Below, piece after piece: positions 36,704 through 47,300 of a DNA stretch of 64,000 nt; position 1 is the first letter of the stretch; each line of letters starts with the position of its first letter. The notes beneath the pieces were generated by a model. That model made no database searches. It was not told the DNA's origin and was given only the letters and a program-made list of their open reading frames with translations. A program made the translations under genes and the position numbers. Source of the DNA: Dermanyssus gallinae (lineage: Eukaryota; Arthropoda; Arachnida; Mesostigmata; Dermanyssidae); assembly GCA_003439945.1 (NCBI GenBank), contig QVRM01002137.1:1-64000 (forward strand), read 5' to 3'.

Positions 36704-37643
36704 GTAGTATCATGTATAAACAGGTGACCGCCAAGGCAGAAAAGATCGTCAACAGTCTGGCCAAAATTCTGCCAAGAACACGTGGCGCGACTGAGGGCAA
36801 GAGAAGACTTCTTGCCTCTGTGGCAGAGTCTATTGTGCTCTAAGCCGCACACACGTGGGGTCCCAGCGCGATTAAGTTAAAAAGAAACAAAATCAAGCTT
36901 CTAAAGACGCAGCGCAAGCTCGCGATAAGAATCGCCAGCGCGTATCGCACGGCCGAAACAACAGCGGTGATCGCGATTGCCAGGCTCATTCCGTGGCCTA
37001 GGCTAATCGAAGAGCGAGTACGGCGAAGACGAGAACGCCAGAAGAAAGCGGTAGCTCGAAAGCAAACGCTCGAGAACTGACAACGAGAATGGAGCCAGCT
37101 GCCAACGGAAGCCCCTGGAAGGAGCCTGGACTCGCCAGGTCATCCCTGACCTAACTAAATGGTTCAACAGAAAGCATGGCCATGTCACCTATTACCTGAC
37201 GCAGGAACTAAAGGGGCACGGATGCTTCCAGAAGTACTTGCACAGGATAGGTAAAGTGGCGGAGTCTACGTGTGTTACGTGTGGCACTGGCGAGGTTGAC
37301 CATGTTACTCACACTGTCTTCCTCTGCCCAGCACTTGAGGCGGCACGAGCAGGCAGGAGGACAATGGCGGCTCCGGGCATGACGGTAACCGACCTGGTCG
37401 ACGCCATGCTCGAGAACGAGGAGAAATGGGAGCAGGGGATGGGCCTGGTGGAAGGCGTAATGAGGCTGAAGAACGAACTGGATCAAGTACGGGAGGCCGC
37501 GAGCCGACGGCAAGAGGCGCCCACAGCGAGCAGTTAGCGCGGACAAAGGAGCACGGGAAGAAGATTCTCCTGTTTTCAGTGATGTAAAACAAAAGTGTAC
37601 CGTGTGTAAAGTGTAAAACGAAAAACCCTAATATAAAAAAAAA
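36704..37643 (+). mobile_element. 5'-truncated R1-like LINE with poly(A) tail
   Basis: The plus strand carries the ORF2 C-terminal region: VNSLAKILPRTRGATEGKRR then LLASVAESIVL (36750-36840), QRKLAIRIASAYRTAETTAV (36910-36970), and GCFQKYLHRIGKVAEST with a CxxC-H-C finger CVTCGTGEVDHVTHTVFLC (37226-37325). It continues to a stop at 37537. In-frame stops (for example at 36841) show decay. An A9 run at 37635-37643 marks the 3' end. The sister duplicated unit lacks the whole insert. Confidence 0.88.
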
Positions 37644-38069
37644 TATGTATCGACACTCGCACGAGTTAATAATTGTAACGTTCTAGTGAAGCTTATACAA
37701 AAAATAATGCTATTAATAAATACATTATTGGGAAGAAAATGAACTGTGATCTTATTTTAGCTAGGGCGCCGCTATAAGTGGGCGTGCAGTGTCTGTATAA
37801 TTGGTCTATTTAGGGCTCTGCAGCCCTAGCGTGGTAAGGACCTAGGCAGAGTACATTAACAAGATATACGTTAAGTACATCGGTTAGCGTCATCAATGCA
37901 TTAGGATTTGTTAGGCAAATCGCTTATTGACTAAACACTAAACGGTACGAAGTAAAATTACGTGCAACGGTCCGTTACAAACGGAAACCTCAGTAATGCA
38001 TGCATCTGGTATCAACAAGATTCCTAAAAAACGTTCCTAAAAAATTCATATGCAAATATATATTCATGC

Positions 38070-38346
38070 TTCGGCTCTCGCCGAGGCAAACAAGGTTAGA
38101 AAGTACCAGAACATCGGGTACCCGTACAAGTTTTATCCCTTTGCCTTCGAGACCCTTGGCGGGCCCGGTCCATCCACTCGAAGTTTGCTACAAAAGGTCG
38201 GGAAACGCCTGATTCTAGCCAGCGGAGACAAACGAGCGGGTGATTTTCTCAGACAGCGCCTGTCGCTGGATGTGCAACGGGGCAATGCGGCCTCGGTTCG
38301 GGGCACTCTCCAGAAATGGCTGGTCCCTACACTGGACCCCCCGTAA
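38070..38346 (+). repeat. Dispersed retroelement-like repeat (family D), best copy
   Basis: An open frame of 98 codons (38050-38346) carries FYPFAFETLGGPGPST, GKRLILASGDKRAGDFLRQR and QRGNAASVRGTLQ. The same blocks occur in reverse at 57690-57960 and 15870-16015. I think it is the C-terminal tail of a retroelement protein, but I could not name the clade. Confidence 0.6.
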
Positions 38347-38419
38347 CGGTGCACACGTTTGCAGGGACTCAAATGTCATGTTCCCACCCTGAATGATTGA
38401 TTACATTGAATAAATATAC

Positions 38420-38447
38420 TTATATATATATATATATATATATATTG

Positions 38448-38526
<79 letters not shown>
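38420..38526. repeat. (TA)n microsatellite
   Basis: About 105 bp of TA with one TTGATAAA interruption. Confidence 0.95.
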
Positions 38527-38528
<2 letters not shown>

Positions 38529-38539
38529 GATTTACATAC

Positions 38540-39960
38540 CGGCGCGATAATCATGCGGGTGTACGGTCAGATAGCATTAAATATGTTGTAGTTTATTACT
38601 AGGTGACTTGCGAGTCACGCCGCAAGTAGCTGACGACTACTGGCATCATGCTCATCACTTCAGCACATATTCTAATATTGTAGTATACACAGGTCACACC
38701 TATACACATCCACACAATTAGAATCACCACACATCCAACAGTACACAACACCACACACCAATTCTCCAGCCAGCTGTTCCCGCCAACAGAGAGATCCGCC
38801 TTCTCCAAAGGCAAACAATCGAATGGCGCACTGACCGCCAGAGTGGCTACGAATAGACGCTCCACGAACAACACGCGTCAGCCTCGGCGACGTAGGTTAC
38901 ACTCCTATAGGGCACCCGTATTGCAAACGACGCGACAGACGAGGCGGCTCGGAAATGGAGCGTACTAGTGGGAACTTGAATGTAATAGATAGTTATGTAC
39001 AATGCCGCACCAAATAAAGCCGCTGACCTTGGTGGCCTGCCACTAAGGACCCAGCATCGATACCTACTGCATCCGTCTTATGGTTCACCTCCACTGACAA
39101 GTGCCGCTGCGACCGGCAGCACTACATGATATATTCTTGTGAAGATGCTTGAATACTTCTAATTAGTTCACCCCTCAGAGTACTATTTACGATATCAAAT
39201 ACAGAAATATTTATCCACTGAGCAAAAAACGCGTCTTACAGGTAGACTTCCTCTCTGAACCTGGCTAAACGGGCGTATTGTAAAACATTCAAACCCTAGG
39301 CACCAAGAAGCTTGCACTTTTACATAGAATGATGCGCGTGTTGATTAAAGTAAATGAGTGCAAGCTCGCTCAACGTGAAGATTCCCCCCAACTCGCTCTA
39401 ATACGTTTTTGACAATACATTGCCGACTACAAATGTAGGCACTAGCTGACACGGGAGAAGTCAAGTGATTTCGATACATCTACTGTCGACGGTATGGACT
39501 GTGACGTGTGCTCAGTGATTCTGATACCGAAAATCGCAAGTTCGATTCCAAAGCGACACATGCCTCATTCAAAGCGATCTCTCCTAAAATGATCAGATTT
39601 GGGAATAAATGTCAGTATAAATAAATAAATCGTATTCATTTAGTTGTTCAATATTTAAACTTACTTTACCGTTGGGTATGTGTGCTTACGTTTGCTTCAT
39701 TTAATTATAGTTGTCCGAAAACACATTGAAGCGTTACTGCATCAACTCACGGGAAGCTAAACAATTTCACGATACATTTATCGTAGAACTAAATTTGTCT
39801 TTATTATATTATAGCTCTTTCATAAATTTATTTAAATATCTTAAGTAATAAACAAACAAATTATAACGAGACATTCAAGGCGTGTTTTAAATTGTTCTTC
39901 GAATGGAATTGACATTTTTTATTGCGGCGTTATTAATGTAAGCAAAAAAGATGCCTGAAG
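38540..39960. other. Intergenic DNA without recognised features
   Basis: No gene or known repeat is clear. A B-box-like AAGTTCGATTCC at 39540, with AATAAATAAAT downstream, could be a third SINE type, but the A box is not convincing. Confidence 0.5.
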
Positions 39961-39961
39961 T

Positions 39962-39962
<1 letters not shown>

Positions 39963-40014
<52 letters not shown>
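39963..40014. repeat. (TA)n microsatellite
   Basis: About 26 uninterrupted TA units. Confidence 0.95.
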
Positions 40015-40018
<4 letters not shown>

Positions 40019-40235
40019 GTGCGTTGATACCGAGTGAAGAATATAAATAATTGCACGATTTCTTCATAGAATTTGTACTTAATTGCAGCGAGTTTCTATT
40101 TGCACAGTGAAAGCCTATGTAGACACAACTAGAGTATGAGTTCAGCTTGGAGACCGGCTTTGTTCGCCACTTTCACCAACGGCTTGCATTTATCTCTTAT
40201 TGTTGTTGTAGACCATTACCATAATCATTATTATA

Positions 40236-41350
40236 TTACAGGTAGTTCCACAAGTTTTTAAAATAAAAACCAAGAATTTTCCAAATCTTGTTTTTAATTT
40301 TTTCTTATTTGATATACTCCTCGAGAAGCTCAATACACTTTTCCACCGAGATTTCAGAGCATTTATACCTCTTGAGTAAAATTCTGCGTCTTTAGACTGA
40401 AAATAGGCATTGACAGCAGTTGTAACCTCTTCATTGCTGGAAAAACGCTTTCCACCGAGACGATTCTTCAAATGTCTGAAGAGGAAATAATCAGAGGGGG
40501 CCAGGTCTGGAGAATAGGAAGGTTGTTCAATAAGTTCGAACCTCAGTTGGGCCAGTTTTGCCGTTGCTTGGCGCGACTTGTGTGCGGGAGCATTGTCCTG
40601 GTGAAACAGGACAACCTTCTTCTGCAAAGCGGGCCGTTTCACGAAGAGTTCTTGCTTCAGGCAGTCCAACAGCCTTGCATAATATTTTCCCGTGATCGTT
40701 TTACCGCTCTCAAGGCAGTCGACCAGAATTATTCCACGTTGGTCCCAAAAAACCGTAGCCATCATCTTTCCGGCCGATGCCGTTGTTCGCACCCTCTTCG
40801 GAGGTCCTTCACCAGGTGCACACGATTGGCGAGATGCTTCTTGGGTCTCGGAAGTGTAGTGATGGACCCAGCTTTCATCGACGGTCACGAATCTGCGCCA
40901 AAAATCCGACGGATTTTTCGACATCTTGGCCAAATTTTGCTGTGAAGCGGAAACACGCGCGTCTGTTTGGCCTTGGTTGAGCAAATGCGGCACTCATTTT
41001 GCTCTGAGCTTTTTCATCTTCAAGTTTTCGTGCAGGATGAAATGCACTCTACCCAAACTGATCCCCAAGGCCTCCGCTATCTCCCTAATGTTCACTCGCT
41101 TATCTGCGGCAACGATTTTCCGCACTTTTTCCACGTTTTTCTCATCAGTTGCCGTTTTTGGGCGTCCTGAACGTAGTTCATCCTCGGTGCTCCTGCGACC
41201 TCTTTTTAACTCATTAATCCAGTTGGAAACAGTGGCAAAATATGGCGCAGAGTCACCGTACACCTCGTCTAACTCAGTTTTCACTTGGGTCGCATTCCAA
41301 CTTTTGAAATAAAAACGCTTGATAACCGCTCGAAACTCTTTTTTCTCAAT
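40236..41350 (-). pseudogene. mariner transposase, nearly intact but inactivated
   Basis: The reading frame includes the N-terminal helix-turn-helix region (VIKRFYFKSWNATQVKTELD; IREIAEALGISLGRVHFIL) and the DD34D catalytic triad: VTVDESW, HQDNAPAH and SPDLAPSD, with 34 residues between the last two Asp. Lesions are few. The expected start ATG reads ATT at 41348-41350 (complement), just after an in-frame stop. A TGA at 40994-40996 interrupts the linker, where the family has a Trp before VPHLL. The last 15 codons seem shifted by one base, so that the usual stop within the TIR is out of frame. A Ser replaces the usual Trp in the RQSCAPGE segment. It would have cut and pasted DNA at TA sites; it is now dead. 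Confidence 0.93.
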
Positions 41351-41424
41351 TCTTCAAAATCACGCCGATACGTTGCACGAGAAAAGCGATCAAACGAAAT
41401 CGCAACGGCCAATCACCATAATAT

Positions 41425-42069
41425 TGTAACGATGTGCTGTTACGCTGAGTCACTGGAGATGGTAGCTCAGCCGGGCGGTTACTACGACACGAGGGACTCA
41501 GGTACGATGAATGACAACACGGAGCGTAGGTCTGGCGTCAAGCGTAACCGGGCAACGAATGGTTGTTCGCCATGCTGCTTCGGTCCATTTTATTCTCTCA
41601 AGGTACGCCGTAGCGTTCATGTAGTAACAATGTTAACTGATGTAATCGAATCCTCTCGAACATTCGGCAACGTAAGTTTCCACTCGTCCCCTTCGCTGAT
41701 TGGTCGGTTCCACCACGCATTCTCATAACGTGCATTGTCTCTGGTGGTGCCGTCGCCGCGGGTCGGTCCGTAGGTCTGATGATGATGATGTGGCGCGACA
41801 GGTCGGCGGTGATGCACGTCGTCGCCAGGTAGCTGCGCGGTTTCATGTGGAGGCTGTTGACGGTTCCGAGTAAGACGAGATGCACGTCCGTTGATGTGCT
41901 CGGTTGACTGTGGTGTCGTCTCACCAGCAGGTTGTTTACAGCAATGCTGGTGTAGCAGCCAGCGACGGCTCTTTGGTCGGTTGGGATGGCTGGTCGGCTT
42001 TCTGGCGCCGTTGATCATCGACGGCGCCGTAGTTGGCTGTTCTGTTGTGTTGTTGTTGTTGTGTCTAAC
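41425..42069 (-). repeat. LTR, left copy (lacks the last 9 bp)
   Basis: It starts TGTAACGATGTGCTG and matches the right LTR along its length with few substitutions and small indels (for example one ATG unit fewer near 41785). It stops at GTGTCTAAC, where the right copy continues TCTGCTACA. Confidence 0.92.
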
Positions 42070-42090
42070 GCCGTTGATCATCGACGGCAG

Positions 42091-42160
42091 TGTAACAGAG
42101 TTAGACACAACAACAACACAACAGAACAGCCAACTACGGCGCCGTCGATGATCAACGGCG
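42091..42160 (+). repeat. Inverted 70-bp LTR terminus
   Basis: TGTAACAGAGTTAGACACAA and the following sequence, to ATCAACGGCG, is the reverse complement of the LTR end. It forms a long imperfect palindrome with the end of the left LTR and marks a strand switch. Confidence 0.88.
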
Positions 42161-42331
42161 TTAGACACAACAACAACACAAAATCAAGACAGTAGTCCAG
42201 CCACCGAACCGGCCACACGACCACGCACGACCACGACGACCACGACGACCACATCAACCAGCCCAACCACCGAACCACGCACGACCACGCTAACCAGCCC
42301 AGCCACCGAACCACGCACGACCACGTTAACC

Positions 42332-42990
42332 ATGGGCCCGGCTATCAACAGGCCAACCACGGTCGCAGAGATGCCGTTTGGCTATCCACCGCCGGGACAG
42401 CCGTCCTTCCTGCAAAACGTGTTCCAAGTGCCGCTGCGATTTGATGGCAGGCACGTCGGCCATACGCGCCAGGGAGTGGCTGCGAGAATTCGAAAGAATG
42501 GCCGACATCAACAATTACAGCGACGAGCAAAAGGTACGGTCAGCGGTGCTTTCGCTGGAGAAGACGGCGGCCGACTGGCACGACGCAATTCCGAGAGAGG
42601 CGAGGCCTAAGACATGGGCCGAGTTTCACCACGAGTTCATGGCCAGGTTCGGCGACCACGGCGCGATGGCGGTCGCCGCGGAGGAAAAGCTGAAGCGGCT
42701 GGTGCAGGACCAGGACACGCCGTTCCTCGCACACATCGAACAAGTGCAGCGGTTGTGTCGCGACATTGACTTGAGAATGGCCGACGGAGCGGTACTCCGC
42801 TGGTTCCTGAGGAGCATACGCGCAGATTACAGACCGACCTTCATCTACGCAGATTTCAAGAGCGTTATACTGGCGCGAGACCTCTGTGCCAAGATGGATG
42901 CAATCGAGCCATTCGCGAACCGACCAACCACCCAGCCGTCCTCGACCTACAACCGACCGACCACCCAACCATCCTCGACCTCGAACCGAC
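42332..42990 (+). pseudogene. gag-like segment, frameshifted
   Basis: The frame from 42332 (MGPAINRPTTVAEMPFGYPP) passes into a second frame near 42440 that reads AREWLREFERMADI, then WAEFHHEFMARFGD and LAHIEQVQRLCRDIDLRM. This is the capsid-type helical domain typical of Ty3/Gypsy Gag (retrotransposon gag domain). A Pro/Thr/Ser-rich repeat (NRPTTQPSSTYN) follows from about 42918, and no zinc knuckle is seen. The frameshift and the loss of the downstream pol show that it is not functional. It reads opposite to the pol remnant of the same element. Confidence 0.82.
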
Positions 42991-43035
42991 CGACCTACAA
43001 CCGACCTACGTCACCCGACACGGCACCTTATTTTT

Positions 43036-43093
43036 TCGACGGCGCCGTAGTTGGCTGTTCTGTTGTGTTGTTGTTGTGTCTAACTCTGTTACA
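43036..43093 (-). repeat. 58-bp LTR end next to the polypurine tract
   Basis: Read on the minus strand it begins TGTAACAGAGTTAGACACAA, the first bases of the LTR. It breaks off after GGCGCCGTCGA, where the inverted gag segment starts. Confidence 0.88.
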
Positions 43094-43112
43094 CTGCCCC
43101 CCCCCCCCTCTG
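43094..43112 (-). promoter_or_regulatory. Polypurine tract of the LTR element
   Basis: On the minus strand AGA is followed by a run of 13 G and CAG, immediately upstream of an LTR start TGTAACAG. Such a tract primes plus-strand DNA synthesis in LTR elements, and its place fixes the parental orientation as minus. Confidence 0.8.
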
Positions 43113-43147
43113 GACCGGCTCGTCCCGAGCCAAGAGCGTGTCTCGGG

Positions 43148-43606
43148 TTAGTGAGCATACAACCTCTCGTGTCCATCTCGGGGGTTGGCGGCCGGGCCGG
43201 GTCGGTTCGGTGGTGGTAAACGTTGATTCGTGGCACTTGGTATTTTGCGTATGTGGTCGGTGCTTGGATGGTCTCTGTCGCCAGACGAGTCACTCGGGTG
43301 GTTCGGGTTGTTGGTCTGGATAAACGGTTTACTTCTGCATACATGGACTATCTGCCGTCTCCGTCGGGGTCCGGGGGTGTTGGCTGTCTCGGTCGATTCC
43401 ACGTCCACAGTTGTTGGGTTGGTCACTTTCACTATGATGTACAATCCGAAGTGTCTTCTCTGCAATTTGTCGGATTTACCGACTCGATGGACTCGTTGGG
43501 CGTGTGTGAGCACTAAGTCGTTTGCTCGGAACGATGGTTCTGTCTTGAACTCTGTCGTTCGTGGTCGGGTAGGTCGGGTGATCACTTGTCGGGTCTCGTC
43601 GCGCAT
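43148..43606 (-). pseudogene. pol C-terminal remnant (after the integrase core)
   Basis: A 152-codon frame contains FRANDLVLTHAQRVHRVG, RRHFGLYIIVKVTNPTTVDV and RRRRQIVHVCRSKPF. These correspond to the C-terminal domain that follows the Gypsy integrase core (pattern: GDLV, a short linker, GPY-like strand, VHV-RLKP-like end). The upstream pol is deleted: the frame is preceded directly by Arg/Asp/Thr-rich repeats of the leader type. The remnant ends 36 bp before the polypurine tract, which is its normal place. Confidence 0.8.
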
Positions 43607-44227
43607 GGACGGCCTCGTGGTCGGTCGGCGTCGGTTCTTTGGTCGGGTGGTCGTTCGTGGTCGGGTAAATCGGGGTTGATCACTTGTCGGGTCTCGTCGC
43701 GCATGGACGGCCTCGTGGTCGGTCGGCGTCGGTGGCCTTGGTCGGGAAGCGTTGTCGGCGTCAGTGGCCGTGCTCGGGGAGCGTCGGCTTCGGTAGCCGT
43801 GGTCAGAGGTCGTAATCGGCGTCGGTGGCCGTGGTCGGGGGGCGTCGTCGGCTTCGGTGGCCGTGGTCGGTCGTGGTCGGTCGTTGTCTTCTCGTTGTCG
43901 GTCGCGGTTCGGTCGTAGTTGGTTGCTTGTTCGTGGTCGTTGGCGGTCTGGTCGTAGTCGGTCTGGTCGTAGTCGGTTGATCGCTTGTCGTCGGTCGCGT
44001 CTTGGTTCGGTCCGTTTGCCGTGTCGTCACTGACAATGTACGAGTTCATTGTTCGGTGGGCGACGTTGTCCTGGTCGTTGCTAGTGGTCGGTCGTTGTCC
44101 AGTCGTGGTCGGTCGGTTGTTGGTCGTTGAGGTGCGTGCGCCGCGTGGTCACTGCATCGTCCGTTGTCGCCTCGGTTGGTTCGCCGCCCGTTGGTAGAGA
44201 GAGAGAGATCGAAGCATCTCCACCAAA
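43607..44227 (-). other. Leader/linker of the LTR element with direct repeats
   Basis: GGTCG/CGACC-rich repeats encode Asp/Thr/Arg/Pro strings on the minus strand. A phrase coding for SMRDETRQVI recurs near 43600 and 43690, suggesting an internal duplication. Next to the right LTR the minus strand reads TTTGGTGGAGATGCTTCG, whose TGG start two bases from the LTR could be a primer-binding site; I cannot match it to a tRNA. Confidence 0.6.
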
Positions 44228-44889
44228 TGTAACGATGTGCTGTTACGCCGAGTCACTGGGGATGGTAGCTCAGCCGGGCGGTTACTACGACACGAGGGAC
44301 TCAGGTACGATGAATGACAACACGGAGCGTAGGTCTGGCGTCAAGCGTAACCGGGCAACGAATGGTTGTTGGCCATGCTGCTTCGGTCCATTTTATTCTC
44401 TCAAGGTACGCCGTAGCGTTCATGTAGTAACAATGTTAACTAATGTAATCGAATCCTCTCGAACATTCGGCAACGTAAGTTTCCACTCGTCCTCTTCGCT
44501 GATTGGTCGGTTCCACCACGCATTCTCAAATAACGTGCATTGTCTCTGGCGGTGCCGTCGCCGCGGGTCGGTCCGTAGGTCTGATGATGATGATGATGTG
44601 GCGCGACAGGTCGGCGGTGATGCACGTCGTCGCCAGGTAGCTGCGCGGTTTCATGTGGAGGCTGTTGACGGTTCCGAGTAAGACGAGATGCACGTCCGTT
44701 GATGTGCTCGGTTGACTGTGGTGTCGTCTCACCAGCAGGTTGTTTACAGCAATGCTGGTGTAGCAGCCAGCGACGGCTCTTTGGTCGGTTGGGATGGCTG
44801 GTCGGCTTTCTGGCGCCGTTGATCATCGACGGCGCCGTAGTTGGCTGTTCTGTTATGTTGTTGTTGTTGTTGTGTCTAACTCTGCTACA
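44228..44889 (-). repeat. LTR, right copy (complete, 662 bp)
   Basis: It runs from TGTAACGATGTGC to TCTGCTACA (plus-strand reading) and is followed by the ATAT duplication. Its close similarity to the left LTR suggests a recent insertion. Confidence 0.92.
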
Positions 44890-45009
44890 ATATTTTGACT
44901 GCTAGCATTCGAAAAGTTGCCGTTTCCAATAGCGGTGAAAGCGCGAAAAAATTCGAATTCTGAAAAGCTCATTTTAAGAACTTGTAGAACTACCTGTATA
45001 TAATAATAT

Positions 45010-46070
45010 TTATTATAAATATGAGTTTGTCAGTCTTTATAGCCCCTCGTCCGTTTAGACATCCAGTAGGGATACTTATCTGCCTTGGAACCACACCTAA
45101 GTGCCCTCCTCAAGAATGCGAGCTAATAGTTGATTACTCGGGCAGTTCTCGGCTGATTGATTGATTGGTTCTGGCGTTTACGCCCGGTGATAGCGCAAAG
45201 GGTGCCTCTACAAGCAGCCTTTACGGAATCTTTGATACATGATCGTCTTCCTCTAATTTTCCGTTTCTGCTCCTCCATAAAGCCAATTTCGATCAGATTA
45301 AGATGAATTAAATCAGCACCCAATTGGATGAGTCTGATGCTGCAATGGTGCGTGAAACATGTGAAGCATACGGGGACTTCCATGTCAATCCTATCCTTGA
45401 TAACCTATCAATAGGAGTCGACAGGTATGCACCAAATGACACGGTATGAGTCAAAGAAAACTCGGGTACATCTTCTGTTGACGGGACGGAGTGCCGGCGA
45501 CTCTGACGTTCATAGTTGCGGGCTCGAGTTCGATGCGACAACACATACCCCAACAACGACATATAAGTTAGTTTCCATTTTTTTTATCTTGCCTTTACTT
45601 TCGTTCAGCGTACCGTATTCTATCGCGTTTCCATTGCCATTGTGATCACACTTTATATATTCAGACATTAGCACAGCACGAGTTGTTCGCCACATTGTGC
45701 TTGCGTTTACCTATTGATATTACTGTTGCCCATTTTTACAACTATCGTTTTATTTTCATCATCGTAACTACTCTAATCGTGTTTATCAATTAGTCGGTCG
45801 GAATACGGAACACTCATTGATCAATAAAACATTATAGTAGACGATCGTCAGACAATGCATGGCGCGCGCGGTACTCTTCCGCCATTTGTAAATGTCATGC
45901 TCAAAAAAATACTAGGCAAAAATAACGGAATCCCAGTTCATTGTACAGGGATGACAGTGATATTTATGTAATCCGTAGGATTTATTTTGCTTGATTATTT
46001 TGCTGGATAGATATATTTATTTGCTTGATATATGTCATCTTTTATATAAGGCGCGCTTAGAGCGGCGGCA
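45010..46070. other. Unrecognised intergenic DNA
   Basis: No gene is clear. A weak B-box-like GAGTTCGATGC at 45530 may belong to a degraded SINE. The remainder is A/T-rich unique DNA. Confidence 0.5.
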
Positions 46071-46075
46071 TTAAA

Positions 46076-46941
46076 TCGGTTATCTAGTGGTAGTCAGTGT
46101 TCGGTCAGCACAAACTCAACAAAGAACGATGATGGCAATGACATTCATTATGTATATGACAGTAATGTACTTATATAATTGATTCCATACAAACTAACAC
46201 ACCGCTTTATAACGCCATGCACGTGGAATCTAAATCTTAGCAAACACTGACTTTGTGTTTCAGTCGATTTTGATTGAGGGGCTTGGAACTTGACATCAAT
46301 CCTGCCGTTCACTACATCAAAAGAAACGTCGACGTTACTCCAACACCTCCTATTCGAGCAGGATTCGTGCACCACATTTTAAATATTGTGTGTCACATTT
46401 GAGAATGCTGCTCGAATGGAATCAAGGAAAACCAACATAACAACTATATATACGACACCTACCCTTAATACTCATATTCGAACATAATAATGAAAAAACT
46501 GGGAAATTCCCATTCAAACTGTAATTTTATATGTGTCGACGGTCGCACAAATTAATTGCTGCAACGTTGTAGTAAAGCCTTTAAGAAAATGAATGCTCAA
46601 AATAAATGCATTATTGGAAGAAAAATATGATGTGATCTTCTTTTAGCTAGGGTGCCGTCTTGAGTGAGCGTGCAGTGCCTGTATAGTGGACATCTTCAAG
46701 ATTACGCCGTCCTAGCGTGATAACGACCTAGATAGAGTATATTAACAAGATGTACCGACACGGTTAGTCTCGTCGATGCATTCAGATTTTCAGGCAAATC
46801 GCTTCTTCACTATACACGAAACGGAACGAGCTAAAATTACGTGCAACCGCCAGGTACAAAGAGTAACTCTAGTGATGCGCGTCTTTGGCATCAAAGAGAC
46901 TCCTAAAAATGGTAGAGAAGGTTAAGATGCAAATATATATT
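46076..46941 (+). repeat. Duplicated unit, copy B (uninterrupted)
   Basis: An 866-bp unit matches the three pieces of copy A at 36013-38064 in order and orientation. It lacks both the SINE and the LINE and so preserves the pre-insertion state. Its coding potential is nil in all frames beyond about 75 codons. Confidence 0.85.
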
Positions 46942-47228
46942 TTGCATATTGTCCCGGTTTTTGGTGGTGCAAAAAAAGACGCCATTATCGCGTTGCCGTT
47001 ATTTAGAACTTTAAGCATAGAGGTCCGTTGAGTTCGTTTTTGCTATTGTTGTAGCTTAGGTCCTGCTCCGTGGCTTTCATAGCATTTGCGTCGGCGGTGC
47101 AGTCTTTTTACGGCTCCGGCGCGTTGGTGGGTGCAAAACCGCGATACTTTCACTGAGACAAGTGTTCGCTCAGAGCAAAATGTATGCTTGGAGTTTCCTT
47201 CATTTGCCGCGTCAGAAGAATCTGTTCG

Positions 47229-47300
47229 TTCCAGATTGGCTGACTGCAGGAATTCTTGGCTGACTGCAGGAATTCTTCGAGGAATAGACTGCAGGAATCT
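47229..47300. repeat. Short tandem repeat
   Basis: GACTGCAGGAATTCTTGGCT is repeated twice and followed by a diverged third copy. Confidence 0.75.

Larger units (their letters stand above)
36013..38064 (+). repeat. Duplicated unit, copy A (split by a SINE and a LINE)
   Basis: The pieces 36013-36214, 36415-36703 and 37644-38064 match 46076-46941 in order. Shared phrases include AGTGGTAGTCAGTGTTCGGT, TTTGTGTTTCAG, TTACTCCAACAC, TGTGATCTT, TTTTAGCTAGGG, GTAAAATTACGTGCAAC-like and TGCAAATATATATT. Without its insertions the unit is about 0.9 kb. It codes for nothing I recognise. The start GGTTATTTAGTGGTAGTCAG resembles a tRNA-like 5' end. Confidence 0.85.
41425..44889 (-). mobile_element. Rearranged, non-autonomous Gypsy-like LTR retrotransposon
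   Basis: The outer ends are TG...CA and are flanked by ATAT at 41421-41424 and 44890-44893. Two nearly identical LTRs lie in the same orientation (41425-42069 and 44228-44889). Between them a gag segment is on the plus strand (42332-42990), while the pol C-terminus and the polypurine tract are on the minus strand (43606-43094). Partial LTR ends lie at 42091-42160 (inverted) and 43036-43093. Protease, reverse transcriptase, RNase H and the integrase core are absent. Judged by the pol end, polypurine tract and LTR, the parental orientation is minus. Confidence 0.88.
40236..44999 (-). mobile_element. mariner element, split by an LTR retrotransposon
   Basis: Terminal inverted repeats are ACAGGTAGTTCCACAAG near 40238 and its complement CTTGTAGAACTACCTGT ending at 44997. 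TA steps lie outside each end, as expected of mariner insertion. Removing the inserted LTR element and its 4-bp duplication leaves about 1.29 kb, the normal mariner length. The transposase reads on the minus strand, and the insertion lies between the 5' TIR and the transposase start. Confidence 0.93.

Noticed and set aside
40472..40945. Plus-strand frame of 157 codons
   Set aside because: Antisense shadow of the mariner transposase.
42540..42968. Minus-strand frame of 142 codons over the gag segment
   Set aside because: Shadow of the plus-strand gag-like frame, which has the recognisable helical domain.
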